Notes under the pieces: generated by a model
Seen by the model: only the letters and a program-made list of their open reading frames with translations
Told to the model about the DNA's origin: nothing
Databases searched by the model: none
In this document: positions 8,116 to 15,916 of the stretch, one piece after another
Layout: each line of letters starts with the position of its first letter
How positions within the stretch are numbered: the stretch's first letter is position 1
Position numbers and translations under genes: made by a program
Source of the DNA: Acidobacteriota bacterium
GTDB taxonomy: Bacteria > Acidobacteriota > Vicinamibacteria > Vicinamibacterales > UBA2999
Assembly (NCBI GenBank): GCA_021731165.1
Contig: JAKFXY010000020.1
Coordinates: forward strand, 4,992 to 48,798
Direction: 5' to 3'
Length of the DNA: 43,807 bases

Positions 8116-9645
8116 ATGCTTGCCCGCATGGCGATGAGCGCCGCACCCCAGGCAAGCACGGAGCCGGTCTTTCCGACCGACACCGGATTTTTTGGCCACC
8201 CGCGCGGCCTCTCCACGCTCTTCTTCACCGAGATGTGGGAGCGCTTCAGTTACTACGGGATGCGCGCCCTTCTCATCCTCTTCATGACGGCACCGCTGAC
8301 GGCGGGAGGGCTGGGATTCGAGACGGGACAAGCCGCGGCGATCTACGGCCTGTACACCTCGATGGTGTACATGACCACGCTCCCAGGCGGTTGGATTGCG
8401 GACCGCCTCATCGGCGCGCAGCGCGCGGTACTCTACGGCGGGATTCTCATCGCCTGCGGCCACTTCAGCATGGCCTTTCCCTCGCTCATGACGTTCTATC
8501 TGGGCCTCTTCCTCATCGTGATCGGCACCGGGCTGCTCAAGGGCAACGTCAGCGTCATCGTCGGCCGCCTCTACGCGCCAGACGACGTGCGGCGAGACGC
8601 GGCCTATTCCATCTTCTACATGGGCATCAACCTTGGCGCCATGATCGCGCCGCTCGTCTGCGGGTACCTCGGGCAACGGGTGAGCTGGCACACCGGCTTT
8701 GCCGCCGCCGGCGTGGGCATGACGCTCGGGCTGATCCAGTACTCCGCGGGCCGGAAGCATCTCGGCGTCGCCGGCCTTCACCCTGCCGACGCCGGGTCGC
8801 CTGCCGAGACGGCTCGGAGACGGCGCAGCGCTCTCGTGTGGTCCGCGGCCGTCATCAGCGGCTGTGCGCTCTTCGGGATCGGCGCCGCCACGGGGGTACT
8901 GCCTGTCACGGCCACCGCGGTGGCCGACGTGGCCGGCTATTTCCTCCTGATCGTCACGGTCGCCTTCTTTGGCTGGCTGTTCTTTTCGCCAGGCTGGACC
9001 CCTGAGGAGCGTAAGCGCCTGTACGTCATCGGCGTCCTGTTCCTGGCCGCTGCCCTGTTCTGGTCGGAGTTCGAGCAGGCGGGATCCACGCTCAGCCTGT
9101 TCGCCGATCGCGACACGAATAGCTCGTTGCTCGGCTGGGCGTTTCCGAGCAGCTGGTTCCAGTCGATGAACGCGCTCTTCATCATCGCGTGCGCTCCGGT
9201 GTTCGCCTGGCTGTGGGTCAGGCTCGGTCGGCGTGGCAAGGAGCCGTCCAGCACGGCGAAGTTCGCCGTGGGACTCATGCTCGTCGGCGCGGGGTTCGCC
9301 GTTCTCGTCGTCGCCGGTACGATCGCGCAGCAGGGAGTGAGGGTCAGCCCGCTCTGGCTGACCGTGGTCTATCTCCTTCACACCTGGGGTGAGCTGACAT
9401 TGAGCCCTGTGGGACTGAGCGCCATGTCGAAGCTGGCCCCTGTCCGCATCGGTGGGCTCGTCATGGGTGTCTGGTTTCTGGCAGCGTCTGTCGGCAACTA
9501 CATCGGCGGACGACTGGCGGCGTTCTACGAGTCGATGCCGCTTCCCACGCTGTTCGGCATGGTCGCGGCCTTCGGCGTTGGTGCGGGGATTGTGTTGCTG
9601 TTGCTGGCGCGGCCGATCACCCGCCTCGAAGGCAGGCCACAGTAG
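8116..9645 (+). CDS. POT/PTR-family proton-dependent oligopeptide transporter
   Basis: This integral membrane protein of about 509 residues belongs to the PTR2/POT branch of the major facilitator superfamily. These carriers couple di- and tripeptide uptake to protons. Family signatures are FFGHPRGLSTLFFTEMWERFSYYGMRALLILFM (helix 1 with the ExxERFxYY motif), the second PTR2 signature FYMGINLGAMIAPLVCGYLGQ, and the late motif WGELTLSPVGLSAMSKLAP. About 12-14 hydrophobic helices are visible. The track start at 7984 runs deep into the divergent radical SAM gene and is rejected. ATG at 8116, 8128 or 8134 are candidates, and family alignment favours one of the later two. It may serve the adjacent radical SAM/ATP-grasp pathway or general peptide uptake. 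Confidence 0.9.
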   Translation: MLARMAMSAAPQASTEPVFPTDTGFFGHPRGLSTLFFTEMWERFSYYGMRALLILFMTAPLTAGGLGFETGQAAAIYGLYTSMVYMTTLPGGWIADRLIGAQRAVLYGGILIACGHFSMAFPSLMTFYLGLFLIVIGTGLLKGNVSVIVGRLYAPDDVRRDAAYSIFYMGINLGAMIAPLVCGYLGQRVSWHTGFAAAGVGMTLGLIQYSAGRKHLGVAGLHPADAGSPAETARRRRSALVWSAAVISGCALFGIGAATGVLPVTATAVADVAGYFLLIVTVAFFGWLFFSPGWTPEERKRLYVIGVLFLAAALFWSEFEQAGSTLSLFADRDTNSSLLGWAFPSSWFQSMNALFIIACAPVFAWLWVRLGRRGKEPSSTAKFAVGLMLVGAGFAVLVVAGTIAQQGVRVSPLWLTVVYLLHTWGELTLSPVGLSAMSKLAPVRIGGLVMGVWFLAASVGNYIGGRLAAFYESMPLPTLFGMVAAFGVGAGIVLLLLARPITRLEGRPQ

Positions 9646-9699
9646 AACCGCTGGAGAGAAAGCCTCACGCGTGAAGGAACCGGGCGGTGAGTCGAGGGA

Positions 9700-9717
9700 G
9701 GCCACACCGCGGTGGCC
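9700..9717. terminator. Hairpin between convergent POT and post-COAP-1-like genes
   Basis: GGCCAC and GTGGCC pair around a 6-base loop in the 94-bp convergent gap. A perfect 10-bp palindrome (TCACGCGTGA, 9665-9674) lies just upstream. Neither is followed by a T-tract. Confidence 0.35.
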
Positions 9718-9739
9718 CCCATCGACCTCCGACGGTCGG

Positions 9740-10363
9740 CTAGTCCGGGCTGCCTCCGGCAAATGGCGGGGCTACGCCATTGCACATCGTCGATTCGTCC
9801 GGAAGCGGATTCGGCGGTGTCGTGGATGGATTCGGCTGGTGAATCTCCACATCTCCCCCACCCGGCCGGCTGTTGTTCAACGCTCTCATGGAGACGACGT
9901 AGCCGTTGGAGAGCCTGATGCCGAATGCATCGGCCAGGCCCGGCTCACCGTTGTCGGTCACCTGGACACGGAAGTACACCGGCTGAGGCTCATCACGGTT
10001 TGTCGTGGCGAGGCCGCAGATGTCCCGGATGTTCGAGCCGACGAAGGGCGTGCCGTAGCCGGTGATCTGCACGCTGTCGATGTGGTACCCGGTCGTGTGA
10101 TCCATGAAGTTCAGGTGTCCCCAGAAGGCGCCGTTCTTACAGCCGCCATGCGCACCGAAGTTGGCTTTCTTCCCTGAGTCCGTGATCACGAACCCGCCGC
10201 TTGTCGCAAAATCGCATGGGGTCGGCACAATCGGTGCCTCGCCCTGCGCGCGTGCCGCGGGACCCAGAGCCGACACCATGAGGGCCAACGCGGCCGCGAG
10301 CGCCGAAGCCTGCCCGAACCTCACAACGTTCTGCCGTAACCAACCGCTTTTCTCACTCACCAT
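9740..10363 (-). CDS. Secreted protein with post-COAP-1-like domain
   Basis: This is a 207-residue exported protein. The chosen ATG at 10363 gives a classic signal peptide: charged MVSEKSGWLRQNVVRFGQ, then a hydrophobic core ASALAAALALMVSALG, then cleavage near ARAQ. The mature part contains FATSGGFVITDSGKKANFGAHGGCKNGAFWGHLNFMDH, a pattern of the small beta-rich post-COAP-1 domain found in secreted bacterial proteins. The tail is rich in Pro, Asn and Thr, with Cys residues that could pair. The track start 105 codons upstream has no export signal at its N-terminus and is rejected. Function is unknown. It lies 215 bp downstream of yvcK on the same strand, so it probably has its own promoter. 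Confidence 0.65.
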   Translation of the reverse strand: MVSEKSGWLRQNVVRFGQASALAAALALMVSALGPAARAQGEAPIVPTPCDFATSGGFVITDSGKKANFGAHGGCKNGAFWGHLNFMDHTTGYHIDSVQITGYGTPFVGSNIRDICGLATTNRDEPQPVYFRVQVTDNGEPGLADAFGIRLSNGYVVSMRALNNSRPGGGDVEIHQPNPSTTPPNPLPDESTMCNGVAPPFAGGSPD

Positions 10364-10578
10364 GTACCCCCACTCTGGAAGCGCGTTTGAACCGATGTCG
10401 CACCCCATGGCGCGATCATCCGTTCGATGTCTGTGAGCATGCGTGGTGCCAGAGGACGACGTGAGCACCGTTGTGCAAGCCTGGGCATCTGTATCGACGG
10501 GAGCACAAGGCGATCGTGCGACCGTGTCGTCGCAGCACGGATTCTGTGAGCGGCATCTCGCGAACGACGGCGGCCCGA

Positions 10579-11568
10579 CTACACTCCGTGCGCCCGGGCC
10601 CCGAGCAGCCGTTCGCTCAGCACGCTCCAGACGGCGAGCGACAGCCGCCGGCGGTGGTGCCGCGCCATTTCGCCGCACCAGAACTCACCGGACACGACTT
10701 CGCATTCCGGCGGAAGGACACCAAGCTCCAGTGGCTCCTTGTGTTCAGCGGAATATCGCATGAGGCCATCGAACGACGGGCGGCCGGTATTGGCGATCAC
10801 CACGTCCACCTGGCGGCCGATGGCGCCGGACACCCAACGCGCTGCATCGGCGGCGGTGAACGTGGCCATGCTGCGCCCTTCCGTTAGCAGGTTCGCGATC
10901 AGGATGATCGGGCCGTTCACGCCGGCGAGCGATTCCCGCACGCCGTGCACCAGCAGTGGCGGCATGAGGCTCGTGAAGAAGCTGCCGGGGCCGATGATAA
11001 CGGCGTCGAATCCCCCGATGGCGGCGGCGACCTTCGGATGAATGGCCGCTTCCGGCTCGAGCCAGAGACGGGTTACCGGTTCGCCGTGCTTCTGACCCGC
11101 ATCGACTTCGACCTCGCCCTTCGTCTGCGTCCCGTCGGCGTACTCGGCACAGACAGTCGCCGGCTGCACGCTCACCGGCCACACGCGCCCTCGACAGCCG
11201 AGCAACCCGCGCAGTCCGTCCACGGCGGCGAGAAAGTCCCCGCTGTACTGCTCCATCATCGAGAGCAGGAGGTTCCCGCCGGTATGGCCGCCAAGCCGCT
11301 CGTGGTGCTCGAGCGTGGGCAGGCGCGACAACAGCACGCGGCGCGCCTCCCCCTCGTTCCGGGACATCGCGAGCGCGCACTTCAGGACATCCCCCGGGGG
11401 CAGCACGCCCAGCTCATCACGAAGCTGGCCTGAGCTGCCGCCGCTGTCGAACATCGTCACGACAGCGTTGAGATGGAGCCAGGGGTTCCTCTTCAGACCT
11501 CCGAGCAAACTCGGCAGTCCAGTACCGCCGCCGACACAACCGATGTTCAGCTCACGTAACTTCACCAT
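10579..11568 (-). CDS. yvcK: YvcK/CofD-like UDP-sugar-binding protein (gluconeogenesis factor family)
   Basis: This 329-residue protein belongs to the YvcK family. In Bacillus and mycobacteria these bind UDP-GlcNAc and link carbon metabolism to cell-wall synthesis. Signature segments are NIGCVGGGTGLPSLLGGLKR at the N-terminus, TMFDSGGSSGQLRDELGVLPPGD, GGHTGGNLLL, and DAVIIGPGSFFTSLMPPLL followed by NLLTEG. Length fits the family. There is no whiA or rapZ neighbour as in Firmicutes. It starts at an ATG 183 bp from the divergent plus-strand operon. Confidence 0.92.
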   Translation of the reverse strand: MVKLRELNIGCVGGGTGLPSLLGGLKRNPWLHLNAVVTMFDSGGSSGQLRDELGVLPPGDVLKCALAMSRNEGEARRVLLSRLPTLEHHERLGGHTGGNLLLSMMEQYSGDFLAAVDGLRGLLGCRGRVWPVSVQPATVCAEYADGTQTKGEVEVDAGQKHGEPVTRLWLEPEAAIHPKVAAAIGGFDAVIIGPGSFFTSLMPPLLVHGVRESLAGVNGPIILIANLLTEGRSMATFTAADAARWVSGAIGRQVDVVIANTGRPSFDGLMRYSAEHKEPLELGVLPPECEVVSGEFWCGEMARHHRRRLSLAVWSVLSERLLGARAHGV

Positions 11569-11610
11569 GCAATTCTAGAGCGCTTTCCGCTGGATTTTTC
11601 TGTGCCACCG

Positions 11611-11679
11611 TCCTTCGACTCCCCTTCAGGACGTCCGATCCTTCGAGGTTGCTCAGGATCGTCCTGGCTTGTCGAAGGA
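11611..11679. repeat. Imperfect inverted repeat in the yvcK divergent intergenic region
   Basis: TCCTTCGAC (11611-11619) and GTCGAAGGA (11671-11679) form 9-bp arms. Between them CGATCC (11636) and GGATCG (11656) form a nested stem, and AGGACG/CGTCCT-like pieces recur. It resembles the mobile intergenic palindromes with CCTTCGAC ends seen in many GC-rich genomes. It occupies much of the 183-bp gap between yvcK and the plus-strand operon. Confidence 0.55.
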
Positions 11680-11751
11680 GGATCGAAGTCGAGGCGCGTG
11701 GTTCGCCGTCGCGACAACCTGCACCGTGGCCGCGGGCACTAGAATGAACTG

Positions 11752-12459
11752 ATGGAGACGACATGGCGACCGGCGGCTGAATCGTTGGTACGGGATCTCC
11801 GCACCGTCTTCGGCGATCGTCTCCGATCGGTGGTCGTCTACGGGCGACATCTCGACGGCGCGGTCGATGCCCCGCTCACGTGTCTCGCTCTGGTCACCGG
11901 CCTGTCCGCAAGTGACCTGGACGGATGCGCTTCGCTCGCGCCGCGCTGGCAACGTGACCGGATCGCGGTTCCTCTCATTCTGCCGGAGGAGGAATTCCGC
12001 CGCTCGCTCGACGCGTTCCCGCTCGAATACGGCGAGATTATCCGCGCCCATGAGCGCGTCCACGGCAACGACCCGTTCGAGGGGGTCACGATTGCACGCG
12101 ACGACCTGCGACGCGCGTGCGAAACCCAGATCAAGAGTCACCTCGTACACTTGCGCGAGGGCTACATCTCGGCGGGCGCGCACCCGGGTCGTGTCGCGGA
12201 GATGGTCACCGCTTCCGCGGCCGCCTTCGCCGCGCTCCTGAGGAGCGTGGCACGGCTCGCGGGCCTCGAGGTGCGCGACCGCGCGGAAGCGACGCGCGAA
12301 GGCGCCCGCGCGGCGGGGCTCTCCGACGGGCTGGTCCGCGACATCATCGCTCTGGAGCATCCCTCCGGCATGGCACCAGCCGATCCGGCTCGTCTGTTCC
12401 CCGAGTATCTGGCCGCCGTCGAACAGCTTGCCCGTACGGTTGACACCTGGCGAGCATGA
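11752..12459 (+). CDS. Nucleotidyltransferase-like hypothetical protein
   Basis: This 235-residue cytoplasmic protein begins with a helix followed by a strand like that of the nucleotidyltransferase fold (VFGDRLRSVVVYGRHLDG). The usual GS...D/E active-site pattern is degraded to GRHLDGAVD, so catalysis is doubtful. The C-terminal half is helical and resembles a HEPN-like or substrate domain. It is the first gene of a plus-strand operon and overlaps the TPM gene by 4 bases (ATGA). Export or membrane signals are absent. Function is unknown, and the nucleotidyltransferase assignment is tentative. Confidence 0.7.
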   Translation: METTWRPAAESLVRDLRTVFGDRLRSVVVYGRHLDGAVDAPLTCLALVTGLSASDLDGCASLAPRWQRDRIAVPLILPEEEFRRSLDAFPLEYGEIIRAHERVHGNDPFEGVTIARDDLRRACETQIKSHLVHLREGYISAGAHPGRVAEMVTASAAAFAALLRSVARLAGLEVRDRAEATREGARAAGLSDGLVRDIIALEHPSGMAPADPARLFPEYLAAVEQLARTVDTWRA

Positions 12460-13301
12460 CCACGACGACTCTCCACGCCATGAAGGTCATGCGGCACCGC
12501 ATACACGATGCCCCACATCTTCGTGCGCTTCGTGGTTGTTTGATTCTCGTCCTTCTCGTAGCGGCGACCGCGGCTGCGCAGGAACCACCCGCGCTCACGG
12601 CGCCGGTCAACGATTTCGCGAATGTCATCGACCAGGGCAGCGCGCAGTCGATGGAGACGCTCATCCGATCGCTCCAGCAGGCCAGCGGCGACGTGGTCGT
12701 TGTCGCCACGGTTGAGACCGTTGCCCCGTACGCCGACATCCGCGAGTACGCCGTGAAGATGTTTCAGAACCGCGGCCGTGGGATCGGCCAGGGCGGCAAG
12801 GACAACGGCCTGCTCGTACTGCTGGCGGTGAAGGAACGTCAGGTGTGGGTAGAGGTCGGCTACGAGCTCGAGCAGTTCGTCACCGACGGCTTCGCCGGGC
12901 AGGTCAGCCGTGAGTTCATGGTGCCGGAGTTTCGGCAGGCCAACTACGGCGCCGGGCTCCTCGCCGGAGTCTCGCGCATCGTCGCGCGCATAGCCGATGG
13001 GCGGAACGTGACGCTGCAGGGGGTCCGGCTACCGCGCTCCAGGGACACGCCCGACACCGGGCCAGGCGGGACTCTTCTCATCGCCATCGTCGTCATCTTC
13101 ATTCTGTTGAATGCCATCGCCGGCCGCACCCGACGCCGCCGGGGCGTCGGGCCCTGGAGCGGATGGCACAGCGGCGTCGGGCCATTTGGGGGACCGTTCG
13201 GGGGCGGCTTTGGCGGGTTCGGGCGTGGCGGTGGAGGGGGCGGCTTCGGTGGCTTCGGCGGCGGCCGAAGTGGCGGAGGCGGCGGAGGGGCTGGATGGTA
13301 G
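12456..13301 (+). CDS. TPM-domain membrane protein with glycine-rich tail
   Basis: This 281-residue protein carries an N-terminal signal or anchor (CLILVLLVAATAAAQ). An extracytoplasmic TPM domain follows (about 45-185), containing VNDFANVIDQ, DNGLLVLLAVKERQVWVEVGYELEQFVTDGFAG and YGAGLLAGVSRI. A transmembrane helix (GTLLIAIVVIFILLNAIAG) leads to a basic patch and a tail made almost only of Gly, Phe and Arg (GFGGFGRGGGGGGFGG). TPM proteins of this layout commonly sit beside LemA, as here. Roles in acid phosphatase activity or photosystem II repair are known for plant relatives, while the bacterial role is unclear. ATG at 12480 is a possible later start. Confidence 0.87.
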   Translation: MTTTTLHAMKVMRHRIHDAPHLRALRGCLILVLLVAATAAAQEPPALTAPVNDFANVIDQGSAQSMETLIRSLQQASGDVVVVATVETVAPYADIREYAVKMFQNRGRGIGQGGKDNGLLVLLAVKERQVWVEVGYELEQFVTDGFAGQVSREFMVPEFRQANYGAGLLAGVSRIVARIADGRNVTLQGVRLPRSRDTPDTGPGGTLLIAIVVIFILLNAIAGRTRRRRGVGPWSGWHSGVGPFGGPFGGGFGGFGRGGGGGGFGGFGGGRSGGGGGGAGW

Positions 13302-13302
13302 G

Positions 13303-13323
13303 CAGTGCACAATGCACTATGCA
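13303..13323. repeat. Short 7-bp tandem repeat between the TPM gene and lemA
   Basis: Three adjoining heptads, CAGTGCA CAATGCA CTATGCA, follow directly after the TPM stop codon and fill most of the 37-bp gap before lemA. The unit differs from those at the other four heptad sites, but the 7-bp period is the same. Confidence 0.5.
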
Positions 13324-13338
13324 CAAAGGTGTGAGGCT

Positions 13339-13917
13339 ATGACTCGACAGATTCGCTCGATCGTGCTGGTGTTGCTGGTGGCGGCGGCAGCCGGGCTCTC
13401 GTCCGGCTGTTCATACAACACGTTCGTGTCACAGGAAGAGGCAATCAAGGCCCAGTGGGCACAAGTGGAGAATCAGTTGCAGCGACGTAACGACCTGATT
13501 CCCAACCTCGTGGAAACCACCAAGGGCATCGCCCAGCAGGAGAAGGACGTCTTCGGCCAGATTGCCGAATCGCGTGCCAGGCTGGCGGGCGCGCGGACGC
13601 CCGACCAGACGATGCAGGCCGCCAACGAGCAGAGCGCGGCCCTCGCGCGCCTCCTCGTGGTCGTCGAGAACTATCCGCAGCTCCGGTCGAACGAGACGTT
13701 CAACCGGCTGATGGACGAGCTCTCTGGAACGGAGAATCGCATTGCCGTCGAACGGATGCGGTACAACGAGCGCATCCAGACGTACAACACGGCGCGGCGC
13801 CAGTTCCCCGCGAACATCACCGCGGGCATCTTTGGTTTCAAGGAATACCCGTTGTTCAACGCTCCTCCAGAGGCCGAGCGCGTGCCGCGCGTGGACTTCG
13901 GACAGAAGCCTTCATAG
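13339..13917 (+). CDS. lemA: LemA family protein, probable lipoprotein
   Basis: This 192-residue LemA protein has an N-terminal hydrophobic segment ending in LSSGCSYN, which resembles a lipobox with Cys25 as the lipidated residue. The core has the family hallmarks IKAQWAQVENQLQRRNDLIPNLVETTKG and YPQLRSNETFNRLMDELSGTENRIAVERMRYNERIQTYN. It ends in FPANITAGIFGFKEYPLFNAPPEAERVPRVDF. It is predicted to be a helical bundle at the membrane. The track ORF begins inside the TPM gene; ATG at 13339 with GAGG just upstream is the sensible start. LemA and TPM proteins often co-occur, but their joint function is not established. Confidence 0.92.
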   Translation: MTRQIRSIVLVLLVAAAAGLSSGCSYNTFVSQEEAIKAQWAQVENQLQRRNDLIPNLVETTKGIAQQEKDVFGQIAESRARLAGARTPDQTMQAANEQSAALARLLVVVENYPQLRSNETFNRLMDELSGTENRIAVERMRYNERIQTYNTARRQFPANITAGIFGFKEYPLFNAPPEAERVPRVDFGQKPS

Positions 13918-13926
13918 GAGATCGCC

Positions 13927-14424
13927 ATGGCCATCGCGGACGCGCTGCTCCCCGAGTTCGACCACGAGACAGGCACGACACGTAAACTGCTCGAACGTGT
14001 GCCCGACGGCAAGTTCGACTGGAAACCGCACGCGAAGTCGATGTCGCTCGGCCAGCTGGCGAGCCACCTGGCGACGATGATCAGTTGGGGCACGATGACG
14101 TTGAAGCAGTCGGAAGTCGATCTCTCCGGGCCCTTCACGCCGCCGGCGATCGGGACCCGGGCCGAACTGCTGGCGACCTTCGACAGGGAGACGGCAGCGG
14201 CGCGGGCGTCACTCGCGGCCGCGAGCGACGCGGACTTCATGGCGCCCTGGAGTCTCAAGCGCGACGGGAAGACCCTCTTCACGATGCCCAAGGTTGCCGT
14301 CATGCGCTCGTTCGTGATGAACCACATGATTCACCACCGCGGCCAGCTGAGCGTCTATCTGCGGTTGCACGACGTCCCTGTGCCGTCGATCTACGGCCCG
14401 AGCGCGGACGAGGCCACTTTCTAG
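13927..14424 (+). CDS. DinB family protein (putative metal-dependent hydrolase/transferase)
   Basis: This 165-residue protein has the DinB four-helix fold. Three His residues typical of metal binding are visible: one in LGQLASHLATM and two in the C-terminal NHMIHHRGQLSVYLRLHDVPVPSIYGPS. The family includes thiol-dependent transferases and hydrolases, but the substrate here is unknown. A strong ribosome site (AGGAG) overlaps the lemA stop codon 6-7 bases before ATG, and the next gene follows after one base, so it sits inside the operon. Confidence 0.88.
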   Translation: MAIADALLPEFDHETGTTRKLLERVPDGKFDWKPHAKSMSLGQLASHLATMISWGTMTLKQSEVDLSGPFTPPAIGTRAELLATFDRETAAARASLAAASDADFMAPWSLKRDGKTLFTMPKVAVMRSFVMNHMIHHRGQLSVYLRLHDVPVPSIYGPSADEATF

Positions 14425-14425
14425 C

Positions 14426-15916
14426 GTGACGTCTCCCCGGTGGCCGGTGGCCGCAATCGTCGGCGCCGGCCTCATCTTCGCGCTCCTGGCCACCGCGAAC
14501 GCCGCGGGCTATCGCTATGGCGTGTCCGACCAGGGCTTCTACGTTTCGGCGATCTTCGAGGACCTGCACCCTGGCGCCTATCCCCGGGACCGGGTCGTAC
14601 TCGCTCCGCAAGGCTCGCTGACGACGATCGACGAGATCGGCGCGGCCATCATTCGGCATACGGGCATCTCCCTGCCCCTTCTGTGCGCGATGGGATACAT
14701 CGCGGCCCTCGCGGGGCTCTGGGCCGCCATCTGGCTCATCGGCGGCTCGTTGTATCAGTCGACCTGGAGCACGGTTGCTCTTGGCCTGGCATTGACGCTG
14801 CGCCACCGCGTGACTCAAACAGGCGCCAACACACTCGAAGGCTACTTTCACCCACGCATGCTGGCCTTTGCGCTCGGAGCGCTCGGTTTGGCTGCATTCC
14901 TTCGACACCGCGCGTGGACGGCGATCGCACTGGTCGCGCTTGCCGCCCTGATTCATCCGACCACCGCTATCTGGTTCGCTGTCCTGCTCGGACCGGCGCT
15001 CGTGGTGTCAACCCCGTCGCTTCGACGACCTCTGCTGGCCGGGGCCGCAGTCGGCGCGGTTTTCGCGGGTTGGGCGCTCCTTGGGCCGCTCCGCCCACGC
15101 CTGGCGATCATGGATGACCTCTGGATCAGCGCCTTCGCCGGAAAAGACTACGTGTTTCCCACGGCGTGGCCGGTGAGCACCTGGGCGCTCAACCTGATGT
15201 TGCCCGCGCTGATCTTCTGGATCCTGAAGGTTCGGGCACGAACAGCGACGGCGGGGATGGATGCAGGGATCATGGCCGGAGCCGCCGCCCTGCTCGCCTG
15301 CTTCCTGATCTCGCTGCCCTTCATTCACACGCATGTCGCGCTGGCCGTGCAACTGCAATCCTCGCGTGTGTTTTGGCTGCTCGACCTGCTCGCGACGATC
15401 TACCTGACCTGGTGGCTGGTCGATCGGCCATCGGCCACGCGTGCGGCAACCCATCGGCGTCGGGTCGTGGTCGTCGCGCTTCTCGCGGCGCTCACCGTCG
15501 GTCGCGGCGGTTACATCGTCTTCTTCGAACATCCCGAGCGCCGCTTTGCGCGAATGGGACTGCCGGCGACGGATTGGCAGGACGCCATGGACTGGCTTCG
15601 AGGCCAGCCACTCGACACTCACGTGCTCGCCGATCCCAATCACGCCTTCAAGTACTCCACCAGTGTGAGGATTGGCGCGGAGCGCGACGTGCTCCTCGAG
15701 GGCGGGAAGGATTCAGCGATGGCGCTGTACGCGCGTGAGGTGGGCGTGCGGGTGGTCGAACGCTCGGCGGCCATCGGTGACTTCGCCCAGATGACGCCGG
15801 AGCACGCGCGCGAGCTGGCCGGACGCTACGACCTCGACTATCTGGTCACGGAGGCGGACCTCGCGCTGCCCATGGCCTACCGCAATGCGCAGATGCGCAT
15901 CTACTCGCTCAAGTAG
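14426..15916 (+). CDS. Multi-pass membrane protein, GT-C glycosyltransferase-like
   Basis: This 496-residue protein has about 9-11 hydrophobic helices. The first loop contains acidic residues (YGVSDQGFYVSAIFEDLHPGAYPRDRVV), as in GT-C polyprenyl-phosphate-sugar transferases. A motif TLEGYFHPRMLAFALG precedes central helices. The C-terminal 120 residues are soluble (TDWQDAMDWLRGQPLDTHVLADP..., DLDYLVTEADL) and resemble the C-terminal domain of bacterial membrane mannosyltransferase-like proteins. Specificity cannot be assigned. The start is GTG at 14426, one base after the dinB stop, and its TAG overlaps the GTG of the next gene, so all three are translationally coupled. Confidence 0.75.
   Translation: MTSPRWPVAAIVGAGLIFALLATANAAGYRYGVSDQGFYVSAIFEDLHPGAYPRDRVVLAPQGSLTTIDEIGAAIIRHTGISLPLLCAMGYIAALAGLWAAIWLIGGSLYQSTWSTVALGLALTLRHRVTQTGANTLEGYFHPRMLAFALGALGLAAFLRHRAWTAIALVALAALIHPTTAIWFAVLLGPALVVSTPSLRRPLLAGAAVGAVFAGWALLGPLRPRLAIMDDLWISAFAGKDYVFPTAWPVSTWALNLMLPALIFWILKVRARTATAGMDAGIMAGAAALLACFLISLPFIHTHVALAVQLQSSRVFWLLDLLATIYLTWWLVDRPSATRAATHRRRVVVVALLAALTVGRGGYIVFFEHPERRFARMGLPATDWQDAMDWLRGQPLDTHVLADPNHAFKYSTSVRIGAERDVLLEGGKDSAMALYAREVGVRVVERSAAIGDFAQMTPEHARELAGRYDLDYLVTEADLALPMAYRNAQMRIYSLK

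Noticed and set aside
7870-9762. 630-residue minus-strand ORF opposite the POT transporter
   Set aside because: It is low-complexity and charged with no domain, while the plus strand carries a complete POT protein.
12944-13324. Proline-rich 126-residue minus-strand ORF
   Set aside because: The proline runs are only the complement of the glycine-rich tail of the TPM protein.
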